A stretch of 47,999 nt of DNA from a bacterium. Lineage in GTDB: Bacteria > Bacteroidota > Ignavibacteria > Kapaibacteriales > UBA2268. Both the position numbers and the translations under genes were made by a program. Of the stretch, positions 1 through 7,857 are shown piece by piece (within the stretch, counting starts at the first letter, position 1; the number at the start of each line of letters is the position of its first letter). Below the pieces are notes generated by a model that had not been told where the DNA came from, made no database searches, and saw nothing but the letters and a program-made list of their open reading frames with translations. Where the stretch lies: positions 1 to 47,999 of the forward strand of contig JAUIIX010000018.1 of assembly GCA_030431515.1 (NCBI GenBank), read 5' to 3'.

Positions 1-206
1 ACAAAAATAATAAAAAATTCTAAATAAAAAACATTTTTTAACATTTGTAATTTGAATATACCCTATAAACGAAATAGAGGCGATTTTGTTACATTTTTGG
101 GGTGGAATATTTTTTCAGAATCACAGATTTAATGGATTACGCAGATTACACGGATTTAAGATGTCGGTAATTTCTGGGAGATTCTTCGGCTACGCCTTAG
201 AATGAC
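1..206 (+). repeat. Left arm of ~205 bp inverted repeat
   Basis: This segment reappears as its reverse complement at 4222-4425. By eye there are about 14 differences (including two 1-base gaps), so roughly 93% identity. The two arms bracket the three-gene amidoligase operon. The arm runs to the window edge, so the repeat may extend further left. Read on the minus strand, its outer end carries TATTTTTG, a Bacteroidota-type -7 element, so it could drive transcription leftward out of the window. A shorter, more diverged part of the same sequence (near GGATTACGCAGATT) recurs at about 28285-28345. Confidence 0.85.
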
Positions 207-728
207 GAGAAATTGCAGTATTTGCAGTTTTTTGCAGTGATTTTTTTGTTTATTATACTATTTTTAGCAAAATTACCCTTTGTAAATTATTAGTATTTAT
301 TGCTTTATACGAATCTTGCAGTTTTTGCAGTAAAATCGGTGTTTTTTTGGTTTTCAAAGAACTGGGTTCAGAACTACGGTTGTCATTTTTTGGAGATTCT
401 TCGGCTACGCCTCAGAATGAGGTAGCGTTTTTTATGGATTCCACGCTTCGCTCTGAATGACGTAGAGTTAATATTGCAGTATTTCGCTTCGTTCAATATG
501 ACAAGTGCGAAATTAAAAGTTAAATAGTTTTTATAAAGATTTTTATTTTAAAATATTTGTAATTTATTTTTAAAGATACGTGACGGTGTATTTAGAATCT
601 TATTAAAAAATTTTGAGTTAGCTTTATTTGAATTTATTCTGTCTTTTTAATTAAAATTTTATTTTGTGAATAGATTTTTTTAATTTGGTATATGAATTTA
701 TAATTAATAATTAAAAAATGTTGGGTTT
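207..728. other. Gene-free leader with short dispersed repeats
   Basis: I see no convincing gene here. The stretch holds several TGCAGT-containing short repeats (about 213-240, 315-335, 473-482). A second GATTCTTCGGCTACGCC element lies at about 394-419 and a GCTTCGCTCTGAATGAC variant at about 446-462. Both belong to the dispersed family also seen near 4.1-4.3, 28.3-28.5 and 47.5-48 kb. The last 200 bases are plain AT-rich sequence and presumably contain the promoter of the downstream operon, but I could not pick a convincing box. Confidence 0.6.
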
Positions 729-1826
729 ATGAGTCATTATACTGTTGGTATTGAAGAGGAGTTTCAGATTATTGAGCCAGAGACTATGGATCTCTGTTCT
801 TATAAGCATAATTTGATTGATTTGATGGTTGATGAACTGGGAGATAGGGCTAAAGCAGAAATGCACTCAGCTGTAATTGAACTTACTACTAATATTTGCA
901 ATGATATGGACGAGGCAAAGACGGAAGTTTTTCAACTTAGGAAAAAACTTATTGATGTTGCTGAGAAGGAAAATTTGCTTATTGCCGCTGCTGGAACTCA
1001 CCCTTTTGCAAAATGGAAAGACCAAAATATTACTAATCACCCAAGATATTATGAAATTGTAGAAGAAATGCAAGATGCTGCAAGACAAAATTTAATCTTT
1101 GGTTTGCACGTTCACGTGGGAGTGGAATCGCGTGATATAGGTGTTCAAATGATGAATGCTGTTAGATATTTTTTACCTCATATATTTGCACTATCTACTA
1201 ATTCACCTTTTTGGGACGGCAATAATACTGGCTTTAAGTCTTTTAGATCTAAAGTGTTTGATAAATTTCCAAGAACAGGTATTCCAGAGTATTATCCTTC
1301 TTTGTCTGATTATGATAATTTTGTAAACTTACTTGTTAGAACTGGATGTATTGACGATGGAAAAAAAATATGGTGGGATGTGAGGGCTCATCCTTATTAC
1401 AAAACTATAGAATTTAGGATTTGTGATGTAACTCTTAGACCGATGGAAACTCTTGCTATTGCGGCTTTGTGTCAAGCATTAGTTGCAAAATTAGATAAAT
1501 TGCGTAAGAAAAATATGAGTTTTAGATTGTATTCTCGTAGTTTGATTAATGAAAATAAATGGCGAGCTGCAAGATATGGACTAAGTGGTAAGTTAATTGA
1601 TTTTGGAAGAGAAAAAGAAATACCTATGCGTAATCTTGTTTATGAGTTTATTAACTTTGTAGATGATGTGGTTGATGATCTTGGCTCACGAGAATATATT
1701 GATTATATATACCAGATGTTAGATGATGGAAGTGGTGCTGATAGACAACTTGCTGTATTTAATGAAACTAATGACCTGAAAAAAGTAGTTGAATATTGTG
1801 TTGCAGATACTAAGACGGGATTATAA
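729..1826 (+). CDS. YbdK-like carboxylate-amine ligase (GCS2 family)
   Basis: Member of the glutamate-cysteine ligase type 2 (GCS2/YbdK) superfamily, which joins a carboxylate to an amine via an acyl-phosphate using ATP. Visible family features: EEEF near residues 9-12, the metal/substrate segment with HVHVGV at about 127-132, LSTNSPFWDG at about 155-164, WWDVRAHP at about 215-222 followed by TIEFRICDV, and ENKWRAARYG at about 275-284. At 365 aa it has the usual full length. Its stop overlaps the next start as TAATG, and all three genes to 3804 are translationally coupled. That setting suggests it builds an amide or peptide bond in a small-molecule pathway rather than glutathione. The true substrate cannot be read from sequence. 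Confidence 0.93.
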   Translation: MSHYTVGIEEEFQIIEPETMDLCSYKHNLIDLMVDELGDRAKAEMHSAVIELTTNICNDMDEAKTEVFQLRKKLIDVAEKENLLIAAAGTHPFAKWKDQNITNHPRYYEIVEEMQDAARQNLIFGLHVHVGVESRDIGVQMMNAVRYFLPHIFALSTNSPFWDGNNTGFKSFRSKVFDKFPRTGIPEYYPSLSDYDNFVNLLVRTGCIDDGKKIWWDVRAHPYYKTIEFRICDVTLRPMETLAIAALCQALVAKLDKLRKKNMSFRLYSRSLINENKWRAARYGLSGKLIDFGREKEIPMRNLVYEFINFVDDVVDDLGSREYIDYIYQMLDDGSGADRQLAVFNETNDLKKVVEYCVADTKTGL

Positions 1827-2626
1827 TGGAGAAACTAAATGTCGCTGTTTTAGATATGTATAAGAGTTTTCCTAATCAAGGGATGGGGAACATAAAAGAT
1901 ATATTAACACAAAATAATGTAAATTTTAAAGTCTATAATGTAAGAGAAAATTCTGAAATTCCAGATTTAAATGATTTTGATTTAGTAGTATCAACTGGTG
2001 GTCCTGGTAGTCCTTATGAAGGTCAAGATACTTGGCAGAAATTATATTCTAAATTACTTGATGATATTATAATTCATAACAAAAATCATTCTAAGAAAAA
2101 ATATGCTTTTTTAATTTGTCATTCTTTTCAAATGGCTGTTCTGCATTTTAATTTGGGTAAAATCAAGGAAAGAAAATCCACTGCTTTTGGTATTTTTCCT
2201 GTTCATATTACCGATTATGGTCATCAATCTGATTTTTTTAAAAAGCTCAGAACTCCAATATTTGCTGTAGATTCTAGGGATTGGCAGATGGTGGAACCAA
2301 ATATTGTAGCATTTCAAGATATGAATGCTAAAGTATTATTTTTAGAGAAAATACGTCCTAATGTTAAGCGTGAAAGAGCAATAATGGGAATAGAATTTAC
2401 ACCTGAAATTATTGGTGTTCAATTTCACCCAGAGGCAGATGCAAATGGTATGAAGTACTACTTTTCTGATGAAGAAAGAATGGACAAAATAATTGATGCT
2501 CACGGCTATCATAAATATCATAGGGTTATGCACAGACTAGAACACGATGACAAATTGCCTTACACACAAGATAATTTTATTCCTAAATTCATTAAAAAGA
2601 TTGAATTGGAGTATTCAAACTTATGA
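1826..2626 (+). CDS. Class I glutamine amidotransferase-like protein
   Basis: The fold and motifs are those of a class I glutamine amidotransferase, which hydrolyses glutamine to supply ammonia to a partner enzyme. STGGPGSPYEG near residues 56-66 matches the early glycine-rich loop. Cys98 in LICHSFQ is the expected nucleophile, and His201/Glu203 in GVQFHPEAD complete the triad. The nucleophile elbow lacks both usual glycines of GxCxGxQ, although the Q is kept, so this is a divergent branch. It overlaps the upstream gene by 1 base and the downstream one by 4 bases (ATGA). The likely role is ammonia supply, or gamma-glutamyl processing, for the flanking ligases; that is inference from context. 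Confidence 0.9.
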   Translation: MEKLNVAVLDMYKSFPNQGMGNIKDILTQNNVNFKVYNVRENSEIPDLNDFDLVVSTGGPGSPYEGQDTWQKLYSKLLDDIIIHNKNHSKKKYAFLICHSFQMAVLHFNLGKIKERKSTAFGIFPVHITDYGHQSDFFKKLRTPIFAVDSRDWQMVEPNIVAFQDMNAKVLFLEKIRPNVKRERAIMGIEFTPEIIGVQFHPEADANGMKYYFSDEERMDKIIDAHGYHKYHRVMHRLEHDDKLPYTQDNFIPKFIKKIELEYSNL

Positions 2627-3804
2627 TAAAATCATTGAGAGATGAATTTAATAAGAATTTTAGTATTGATAAATACGAAGGTTTTTTACAATCTTGCAAT
2701 AAAGATGCTGGATATGATATTCCATTTAGAATAGCAGAATGTCCGATTTTTGCAGACAAAGAATTTAAAGAAAAAGTATTAAATGCTGGGATTGAAATAT
2801 TAAATCAAGTAGATAAAATTGATTTCACAAAGATTGATAAAATGATTCCTCAAAGTAAGCTAATACCTGGCGATGAAGGTGAGATTGAAATAGTTGCTTT
2901 GGATTATGCAATTATACAAAATGGGAATGAAATTGACATAAAATTAATTGAATTACAAGGATTTCCTTCTTTATTTGCATTTGAAAATTATATAGGTTAT
3001 AAATATATTGATTATTGGAATTTATCTAAAAGTTATAATCATTTGTTTTCAGAATTAGATTTTAAATCTTACAATGAATTAATGAAGGAAAAATTATTAG
3101 GTGGCTATGAGCCGAAAAACGTAATTTTACTCGAAATTGACCCATGGAATCAAGGTACTGCTGTTGATTTTACATTTACTGAAAAATATTTTGGTATAAA
3201 GACAGTTTGTCTCTCTCATATAAAGAAAAGCGGAAGGACAATATTTTACGAAGATAATGGTGAATTGATTGAAATAAAACGAATTTATAACCGTATAATA
3301 TTAGATGAATTAGACAGAAGAACTGAGTTTATTAAAGAATTTAATATTTTTGATGAAATTGATGCTGAGTGGGTCGTGCATCCAAATTGGTTTTTGAAAT
3401 GTTCTAAGATATTATTGCCATACTTAAAGTCAGAATATGTTCCAGAATCTCATTTTTTAAATGAATTAAAAACTGATGAATTATCATTAAATGAATGGGT
3501 ATTGAAACCAATATTTTCATTTTCTGGGCAGGGTGTTATATTTAATTTAAGCCAAGAAGATTTAGATAGTATTACTGATAAGAGTAATTATATTATGCAG
3601 AAAAAGGTTAAATACGAGCCAATAATTCCAGATAATGAAGGCGGCTTTTCCAAAGCTGAATTAAGAATGATGTATATAAGAAAAGACGGAAAATATGTAC
3701 CAGTAACTAATTTAGGACGTATGACAAAGGGAGATTTAGTAGGTGTAAAATATAATAAAAATAAAACTTGGGTTGGTGGAAATATATTTTTATTTGAGAA
3801 GTGA
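2623..3804 (+). CDS. ATP-grasp-like ligase, third gene of the amidoligase operon
   Basis: A 393-aa protein that looks like a divergent ATP-grasp enzyme. EWVLKPIFSFSGQGVIF at about 291-307 fits the lysine strand and glycine-rich nucleotide loop. YIMQKKVKYEP at about 323-333 fits the adenine-binding strand region. KAELRMMYI at about 344-352 holds the expected Glu/Arg of the metal site. An N-terminal conserved-looking block, LIELQGFPSLFAF (about 108-120), is not part of the generic fold and may bind the acceptor. The start overlaps the amidotransferase stop as ATGA. Together with the GCS2 ligase it would give two ATP-dependent bond-forming steps plus an ammonia source. The product is unknown. 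Confidence 0.8.
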   Translation: MIKSLRDEFNKNFSIDKYEGFLQSCNKDAGYDIPFRIAECPIFADKEFKEKVLNAGIEILNQVDKIDFTKIDKMIPQSKLIPGDEGEIEIVALDYAIIQNGNEIDIKLIELQGFPSLFAFENYIGYKYIDYWNLSKSYNHLFSELDFKSYNELMKEKLLGGYEPKNVILLEIDPWNQGTAVDFTFTEKYFGIKTVCLSHIKKSGRTIFYEDNGELIEIKRIYNRIILDELDRRTEFIKEFNIFDEIDAEWVVHPNWFLKCSKILLPYLKSEYVPESHFLNELKTDELSLNEWVLKPIFSFSGQGVIFNLSQEDLDSITDKSNYIMQKKVKYEPIIPDNEGGFSKAELRMMYIRKDGKYVPVTNLGRMTKGDLVGVKYNKNKTWVGGNIFLFEK

Positions 3805-4221
3805 AGTTGAAGATATTGAGCAATAAATAGCAAGCAAAGAATATTGAAGCCGTCTAATAAATGTTAAAAGTTAATTGTCTAAAGATATTATTGAAGAAAG
3901 AAGAAAATCTAAATGAATATTTTATATTTTACAAAAAATACTTTATAAATCAATATAAATATAAACAATTACTAAAATAAATCACAAATATTTTAAATTA
4001 AATACACAATAAATAACTTTATAAAAACAAAATAAATTCTAATTTTGCCTTGTCATTCTGAGCGTAAGTGTGGAATCCATTGTTAAAATTCCCCTCGGTC
4101 ATTGAGCGTAGTCGAAATGTAAAAAAGGGGTGTCGCGGTAGCGACGGGGTATTTCTTTTGTTTTTAACTCCATCAATACTTAAAAACCGTTCCTTCTTTC
4201 TCCTCATACCATAAGCCCTAG
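3805..4221. other. Intergenic stretch with dispersed repeats
   Basis: The first ~210 bases are featureless AT-rich DNA. From about 4050 there is a TCATTCTGAGCG-type repeat, then the CCTCGGTCATTGAGCG element, then filler similar to the 47.65 kb region (CCTTCCTTCTTT). An open frame on the minus strand here (about 4019-4207) is repeat-derived: the same peptide core arises from the 47.7 kb repeat, so I do not call it a gene. Confidence 0.7.
4089..4156 (+). repeat. CCTCGGTCATTGAGCG hairpin repeat, copy 1
   Basis: Copies of this ~67 bp element occur at 47749-47817 (same strand) and about 28404-28464 (opposite strand). The 3' part folds into a hairpin: GTCGC (4132-4136), loop GGTA, GCGAC (4141-4145). 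The 47.8 kb copy has a different but still fully paired stem (TCGGC/GCCGA), which argues that pairing is maintained. It sits in non-coding DNA between the inverted repeat arm and the amidoligase operon. Confidence 0.75.
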
Positions 4222-4425
4222 GTCATTCTGAGGCGAAGCCGAAGAATCTCCCAGAAATTACCAACATCTTAAATCCGTGCAATCTGCGTAATCCATAAAA
4301 TCTGTGATTCTGAAAAAATATTCCACCCAAAAATGTAACAAAATCGCCCCTATTTTGTTTATAGAGTATATCGAATTACAAATTTTGAAAAATGTTTTTT
4401 ATTTAGAGTTTTTTATTATTTTTGT
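4222..4425 (-). repeat. Right arm of ~205 bp inverted repeat
   Basis: Reverse complement of 1-206 at roughly 93% identity. Its inner end begins with the GTCATTCTGAGGCGAAGCC repeat and its outer end carries TATTTTTG pointing right. The arms are about 4 kb apart and enclose only the three amidoligase-operon genes plus short repeats. No transposase is present between them. Confidence 0.85.
4417..4424 (+). promoter_or_regulatory. Putative TAnnTTTG -7 promoter element
   Basis: TATTTTTG matches the Bacteroidota -7 consensus TAnnTTTG and lies 22 bases before the ATG at 4447. I could not find a clean TTG -33 box at the expected spacing. The same box is present in mirror position at the left arm, so it is part of the repeat. 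Confidence 0.4.
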
Positions 4426-4446
4426 AGAAAGTAAAAGAGCAAATTT

Positions 4447-4653
4447 ATGATTTATATATTTTCATATATTGACCTGAATAACCCTATATATGTATATATG
4501 GCTATTGCTTTGCCTGTCATTTTTGTACTTCAATCGCCTAATTATAACAAAAACAAGAAGAAATATCGAGATATTTTATTCAAAATATTTTCAAAAATTA
4601 ACTTTGAGATTGAATTTTTATTCAATTTGAAGAAACAAAAATTTCAGCGTTAA
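4447..4653 (+). CDS. Possible small hydrophobic protein, doubtful
   Basis: An open frame of 68 codons just downstream of the right inverted-repeat arm and its TATTTTTG box. The first half contains one hydrophobic stretch (about residues 16-28, IYVYMAIALPVIFVL region) and the second half is Lys/Phe-rich. I recognise no family. Coding is uncertain because the region is very AT-rich and there is no clear ribosome-binding site. It could equally be the remnant of a gene displaced by the repeat. Confidence 0.25.
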   Translation: MIYIFSYIDLNNPIYVYMAIALPVIFVLQSPNYNKNKKKYRDILFKIFSKINFEIEFLFNLKKQKFQR

Positions 4654-4719
4654 TTAATATTTCTAAACAGTTTCGATATTTTTAAATTTTTTTAATATTA
4701 TTAACAAAAAGGTTTTAAA

Positions 4720-5376
4720 ATGAATAAAATATTTTCATTTATCATAATTACTTTTACATTATTGATTATGTCTAATGTAGAAAGTAAAGGGCAAGCTTGT
4801 AGTTGTCCTGATTCAGTTACTTATACTAAGACAAGCCAAATGATCCAATATAATTCTAACTGTTTTGTGATTGTAGAATTTTGTTATTTTTGTAGCCCTG
4901 CTACACTAGAACGGTCAATTTTTATTTGTAACATCATTATTCCTTGGAATCAAGCAGGTTGTTCATGGGATGGTGTTGACATCGGAAGCCAAGTATTTTG
5001 GGAAACAATATATGTAAGTTTAATTAAAAAACTACCTTCATTAAGTGGTTGTGAAGATTATGAACCATGTGGTGTTTATCCTTGTGATGGCCCCTTTCCA
5101 AATAGATTTGTTGAAATTAAAAAAGCGGCATGCTTTAGAAGAGTTGTTAACCCAATTCTGTTTCAAACTGAAATCATACCATGTCAAACAGATGCAATTT
5201 GTAAAATAGAATATTGTGTTTGTTGGAATGGTACTGATTATACAGTTAATAAATTAAATAGTTCAGAAATTGGAACAAGTGGTTGTGTAAAAAGAGTTAT
5301 TGGAGTTGGCGGAGGATATCTTGATCCTTTAAATCCTAACCCAAGTCCTGATGCTTGTTTTAGTCCATGTTATTAA
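4720..5376 (+). CDS. Secreted Cys-rich protein of unknown function
   Basis: 218 aa with a Sec signal peptide (Lys-containing start, then FIIITFTLLIM; probable cleavage after SKGQA). The mature part is unusually rich in cysteine, more than 20 Cys, many in C-x-C or C-x2-4-C spacing such as CSCPD, CDGP and YCVCWNG. This suggests a disulfide-stabilised extracellular protein or a metal site. I recognise no family. An AAAAAGG ribosome-binding stretch precedes the ATG and a strong terminator follows, so it is probably a monocistronic unit. There is no PNP-type T9SS sorting domain. The end is rich in Pro/Asn/Cys (NPNPSPDACFSPCY). Confidence 0.8.
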   Translation: MNKIFSFIIITFTLLIMSNVESKGQACSCPDSVTYTKTSQMIQYNSNCFVIVEFCYFCSPATLERSIFICNIIIPWNQAGCSWDGVDIGSQVFWETIYVSLIKKLPSLSGCEDYEPCGVYPCDGPFPNRFVEIKKAACFRRVVNPILFQTEIIPCQTDAICKIEYCVCWNGTDYTVNKLNSSEIGTSGCVKRVIGVGGGYLDPLNPNPSPDACFSPCY

Positions 5377-5380
5377 TACT

Positions 5381-5418
5381 ATTCCCAACAAATGAAATCA
5401 TTGTTGGGAATTCTTTTT
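5381..5418 (+). terminator. Rho-independent terminator
   Basis: A perfect 11-bp stem ATTCCCAACAA (5381-5391) pairs with TTGTTGGGAAT (5401-5411) across a 9-nt loop and is followed by a T-rich tail. It lies 4 bases after the stop of the Cys-rich gene. Confidence 0.9.
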
Positions 5419-5439
5419 TATTAAATTTGGAATCAAATA

Positions 5440-7812
5440 ATGATAAAACTTTTTATATATTTACAATTTTTCTTTTCTTATTCATATTCTCAAAACTATA
5501 ATGATTATATTCATAAAAACTATTATTGTATTACAAATGATTTTTTATATACATTAATAATTCAAGAAGATGAATATATATTTTATGGAGATAAAGGTGG
5601 AGTTTTAAGAACTTATGATGGTGGAATAAGTTGGAATCAAAACTATATTGGTACTCATCACTTTATTAATAATATGATATATTATAATAGAGTATTATAT
5701 GGAGTAACTTCTGGAGGAGAATTAATTATATCCTCAGATAAAGGATTTACATGGAAAATTGATAAAATAAATAATAACAACTTAAGCAAAATAATAATTA
5801 ATGAAAATACTATTTATATTATTTCAAACTCAAATGAGATATTATTTTCAAATAATAATGGCTTAACATTTAATTCCTTTTATAAATCTACAAATCAAAC
5901 TATAAGTGATTTATTTGCATATAAAGATCGATTATATTTAAAACTAATAGATAATACTACTGAAATTAATAATTATTTGATAGAAAGCCTTGATAATGGT
6001 AATTCTTGGTATAATAAAGAATTACCTTCTTCAAATTATAATAAGAAATTTAACTTAAAAGTGAAAGAAAATAGAGTTATTATGTTTACAGATAATTCAT
6101 TTTCTATATTAGAACAAGACTATTCATTAAAAAATTATAATGTAAATGAAGAATTAATATATGATTTAGATTTTAATGATGATAATGTGTATTTAGTTAA
6201 TTCTCAAACAGATTCTTTGACTTTTAATATTAGTTTATATTCACTTGAAGACAAAATAATTAAAGAAAAATATCAACATAAAAGATTAGGATTAATGCCA
6301 AATCAATATATTATTAATAATTTCAAAGTAGATCGAGATAATCTAATCATTACTTCTAATCAAAAAACTATTGTTAAATTTGATAATAAAGGTAAAACTC
6401 CAAATATATTAAGCTCATACATTAGAACGCAATCGGATACACCATACTATTTGGATTCGAATAATTGGTATTTTACAAGTGATTTAGAAAATAATGGGGT
6501 GGGTGGAAATTTTATTGTTTCAAAGAATAAAGGCAAAACATTTGAATTTTCAAAATATTTTTTTAATGACTCTACCCGTACATTTTGTGATAATAATAAT
6601 GGTTATCCAACTAATTTAATTTTTGATAAAAATTATAATCTATTATTTTCTGTAAGATTTGCTTCAATTTGTAAAGCAAAGTATTACCCATATCACTCAT
6701 ATAAATCAACCAATGAATTAAACAAAATAGAACCCTTAATTGAATACTCTGAAATTGGAGCTGGAGACAGAAAAAAAATTATAAAAAGTTATGATAGTAA
6801 TCATATTTATTATTACTTGCATGAGTTAAATAATAAAGTAATGTTTTATAATTTAAACAATAAATATGAATCTACCCTTTTATCTGAAATTGATTCAATT
6901 ACTTTTTCTAATTCATATTTGGGTTTGTATTTTTATTTTGAAGAAGACGATATTTATTTGTTGGGTTCAAATTCAGATAATTCAAATCATAATATATATT
7001 TATATAAATCTAATGATTTATGTAAAAGTTGGGAATTAGAATTAAAGTATGAAATTGAAGTATATGAATATCCAGTAGCTTTTACTAAAAGTTATAATGG
7101 CAAATTTTACATAATATTATCTCATGCTTTGAAATCATTTCGATTCTTGGAAATAGATATTGAAAATAAAAGTGTTAAATCATTGAATTATAGTGGAAAT
7201 CAAAACATACTAAATGGTTCATTTTTAGTAGGTAACTTTAATAGTCGAAAATTTGTTTTTGATGATAGTATGTTATTTGAAGATTATAGATATATTCATA
7301 CAACAGTTAAAGAAGTTAGACCAAATGTCTTTAAAAAAAATTATTATGAAGCAAAACTTTTAATTAAAAATAATGAAGTTATTGTAGATAGCATTATTAA
7401 TTTGCCAGATGAATATATTAAATTCAAAACAGAATTTGACTCCTTAGATTTATACATGAAAAGTAAGTCTAATGATATTTATATTCCTATTGAAGATAAA
7501 TCATTAATTACATCAGTCGATATAGCTCAACCCCCTTCAATCTGGACATATCCGCCATATCCTAATCCAGTAAAAGATAGATTAAAGATGAAATTTTATT
7601 CTGCTATTATGGGTCAAATTGCAACTTTAAAAGTAGAATTAATCGAAATAGGTAGCGGAAGAGTTTATAATATAACTGATTATAAGTTATCAAAAACAGA
7701 TGACTATTTTGGTGAGATAGATATTAATATAAGTAATTACAATTCTGGTGCTTATTTGATAAACTTCAAACTTGGTGAATCAAATAAGAGTGAATCAATA
7801 ATAATTGAGTAG
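5440..7812 (+). CDS. Secreted repeat protein with T9SS sorting domain
   Basis: 790 aa with a short N-terminal signal (FIYLQFFFSYSYS). Repeated blades carry a D-G-G/K-G-x-x-W pattern, such as TYDGGISWN, SSDKGFTWK, SLDNGNSWY and KSNDLCKSWE. These are typical of BNR/YCF48-like beta-propellers. The last ~85 residues form a T9SS C-terminal sorting domain starting at PYPNPVKD and ending in a Lys/Ser-containing strand. The protein should therefore be exported by type IX secretion and attached to, or released from, the surface. A similar architecture occurs in the 410-aa protein at 16267-17499. Substrate unknown. Confidence 0.85.
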   Translation: MIKLFIYLQFFFSYSYSQNYNDYIHKNYYCITNDFLYTLIIQEDEYIFYGDKGGVLRTYDGGISWNQNYIGTHHFINNMIYYNRVLYGVTSGGELIISSDKGFTWKIDKINNNNLSKIIINENTIYIISNSNEILFSNNNGLTFNSFYKSTNQTISDLFAYKDRLYLKLIDNTTEINNYLIESLDNGNSWYNKELPSSNYNKKFNLKVKENRVIMFTDNSFSILEQDYSLKNYNVNEELIYDLDFNDDNVYLVNSQTDSLTFNISLYSLEDKIIKEKYQHKRLGLMPNQYIINNFKVDRDNLIITSNQKTIVKFDNKGKTPNILSSYIRTQSDTPYYLDSNNWYFTSDLENNGVGGNFIVSKNKGKTFEFSKYFFNDSTRTFCDNNNGYPTNLIFDKNYNLLFSVRFASICKAKYYPYHSYKSTNELNKIEPLIEYSEIGAGDRKKIIKSYDSNHIYYYLHELNNKVMFYNLNNKYESTLLSEIDSITFSNSYLGLYFYFEEDDIYLLGSNSDNSNHNIYLYKSNDLCKSWELELKYEIEVYEYPVAFTKSYNGKFYIILSHALKSFRFLEIDIENKSVKSLNYSGNQNILNGSFLVGNFNSRKFVFDDSMLFEDYRYIHTTVKEVRPNVFKKNYYEAKLLIKNNEVIVDSIINLPDEYIKFKTEFDSLDLYMKSKSNDIYIPIEDKSLITSVDIAQPPSIWTYPPYPNPVKDRLKMKFYSAIMGQIATLKVELIEIGSGRVYNITDYKLSKTDDYFGEIDINISNYNSGAYLINFKLGESNKSESIIIE

Positions 7813-7831
7813 AAACGTAAATTAATATTTC

Positions 7832-7855
7832 AAGGAGCTTCGGTTCCTTTTTTTT
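7832..7855 (+). terminator. Rho-independent terminator with UUCG loop
   Basis: AAGGAGC (7832-7838), tetraloop TTCG, GTTCCTT, then T8. The stem is 7 bp including one G-U pair. It lies 20 bases after the T9SS cargo gene and between convergent genes. Confidence 0.9.
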
Positions 7856-7857
7856 GC

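Noticed and set aside
4019-4207. Minus-strand open frame of 62 codons with an FFTFRLRSMTEG core
   Set aside because: The same peptide arises from the repeat at 47676-47864; the frame is a by-product of the dispersed CCTCGGTCATTGAGCG element rather than a gene.
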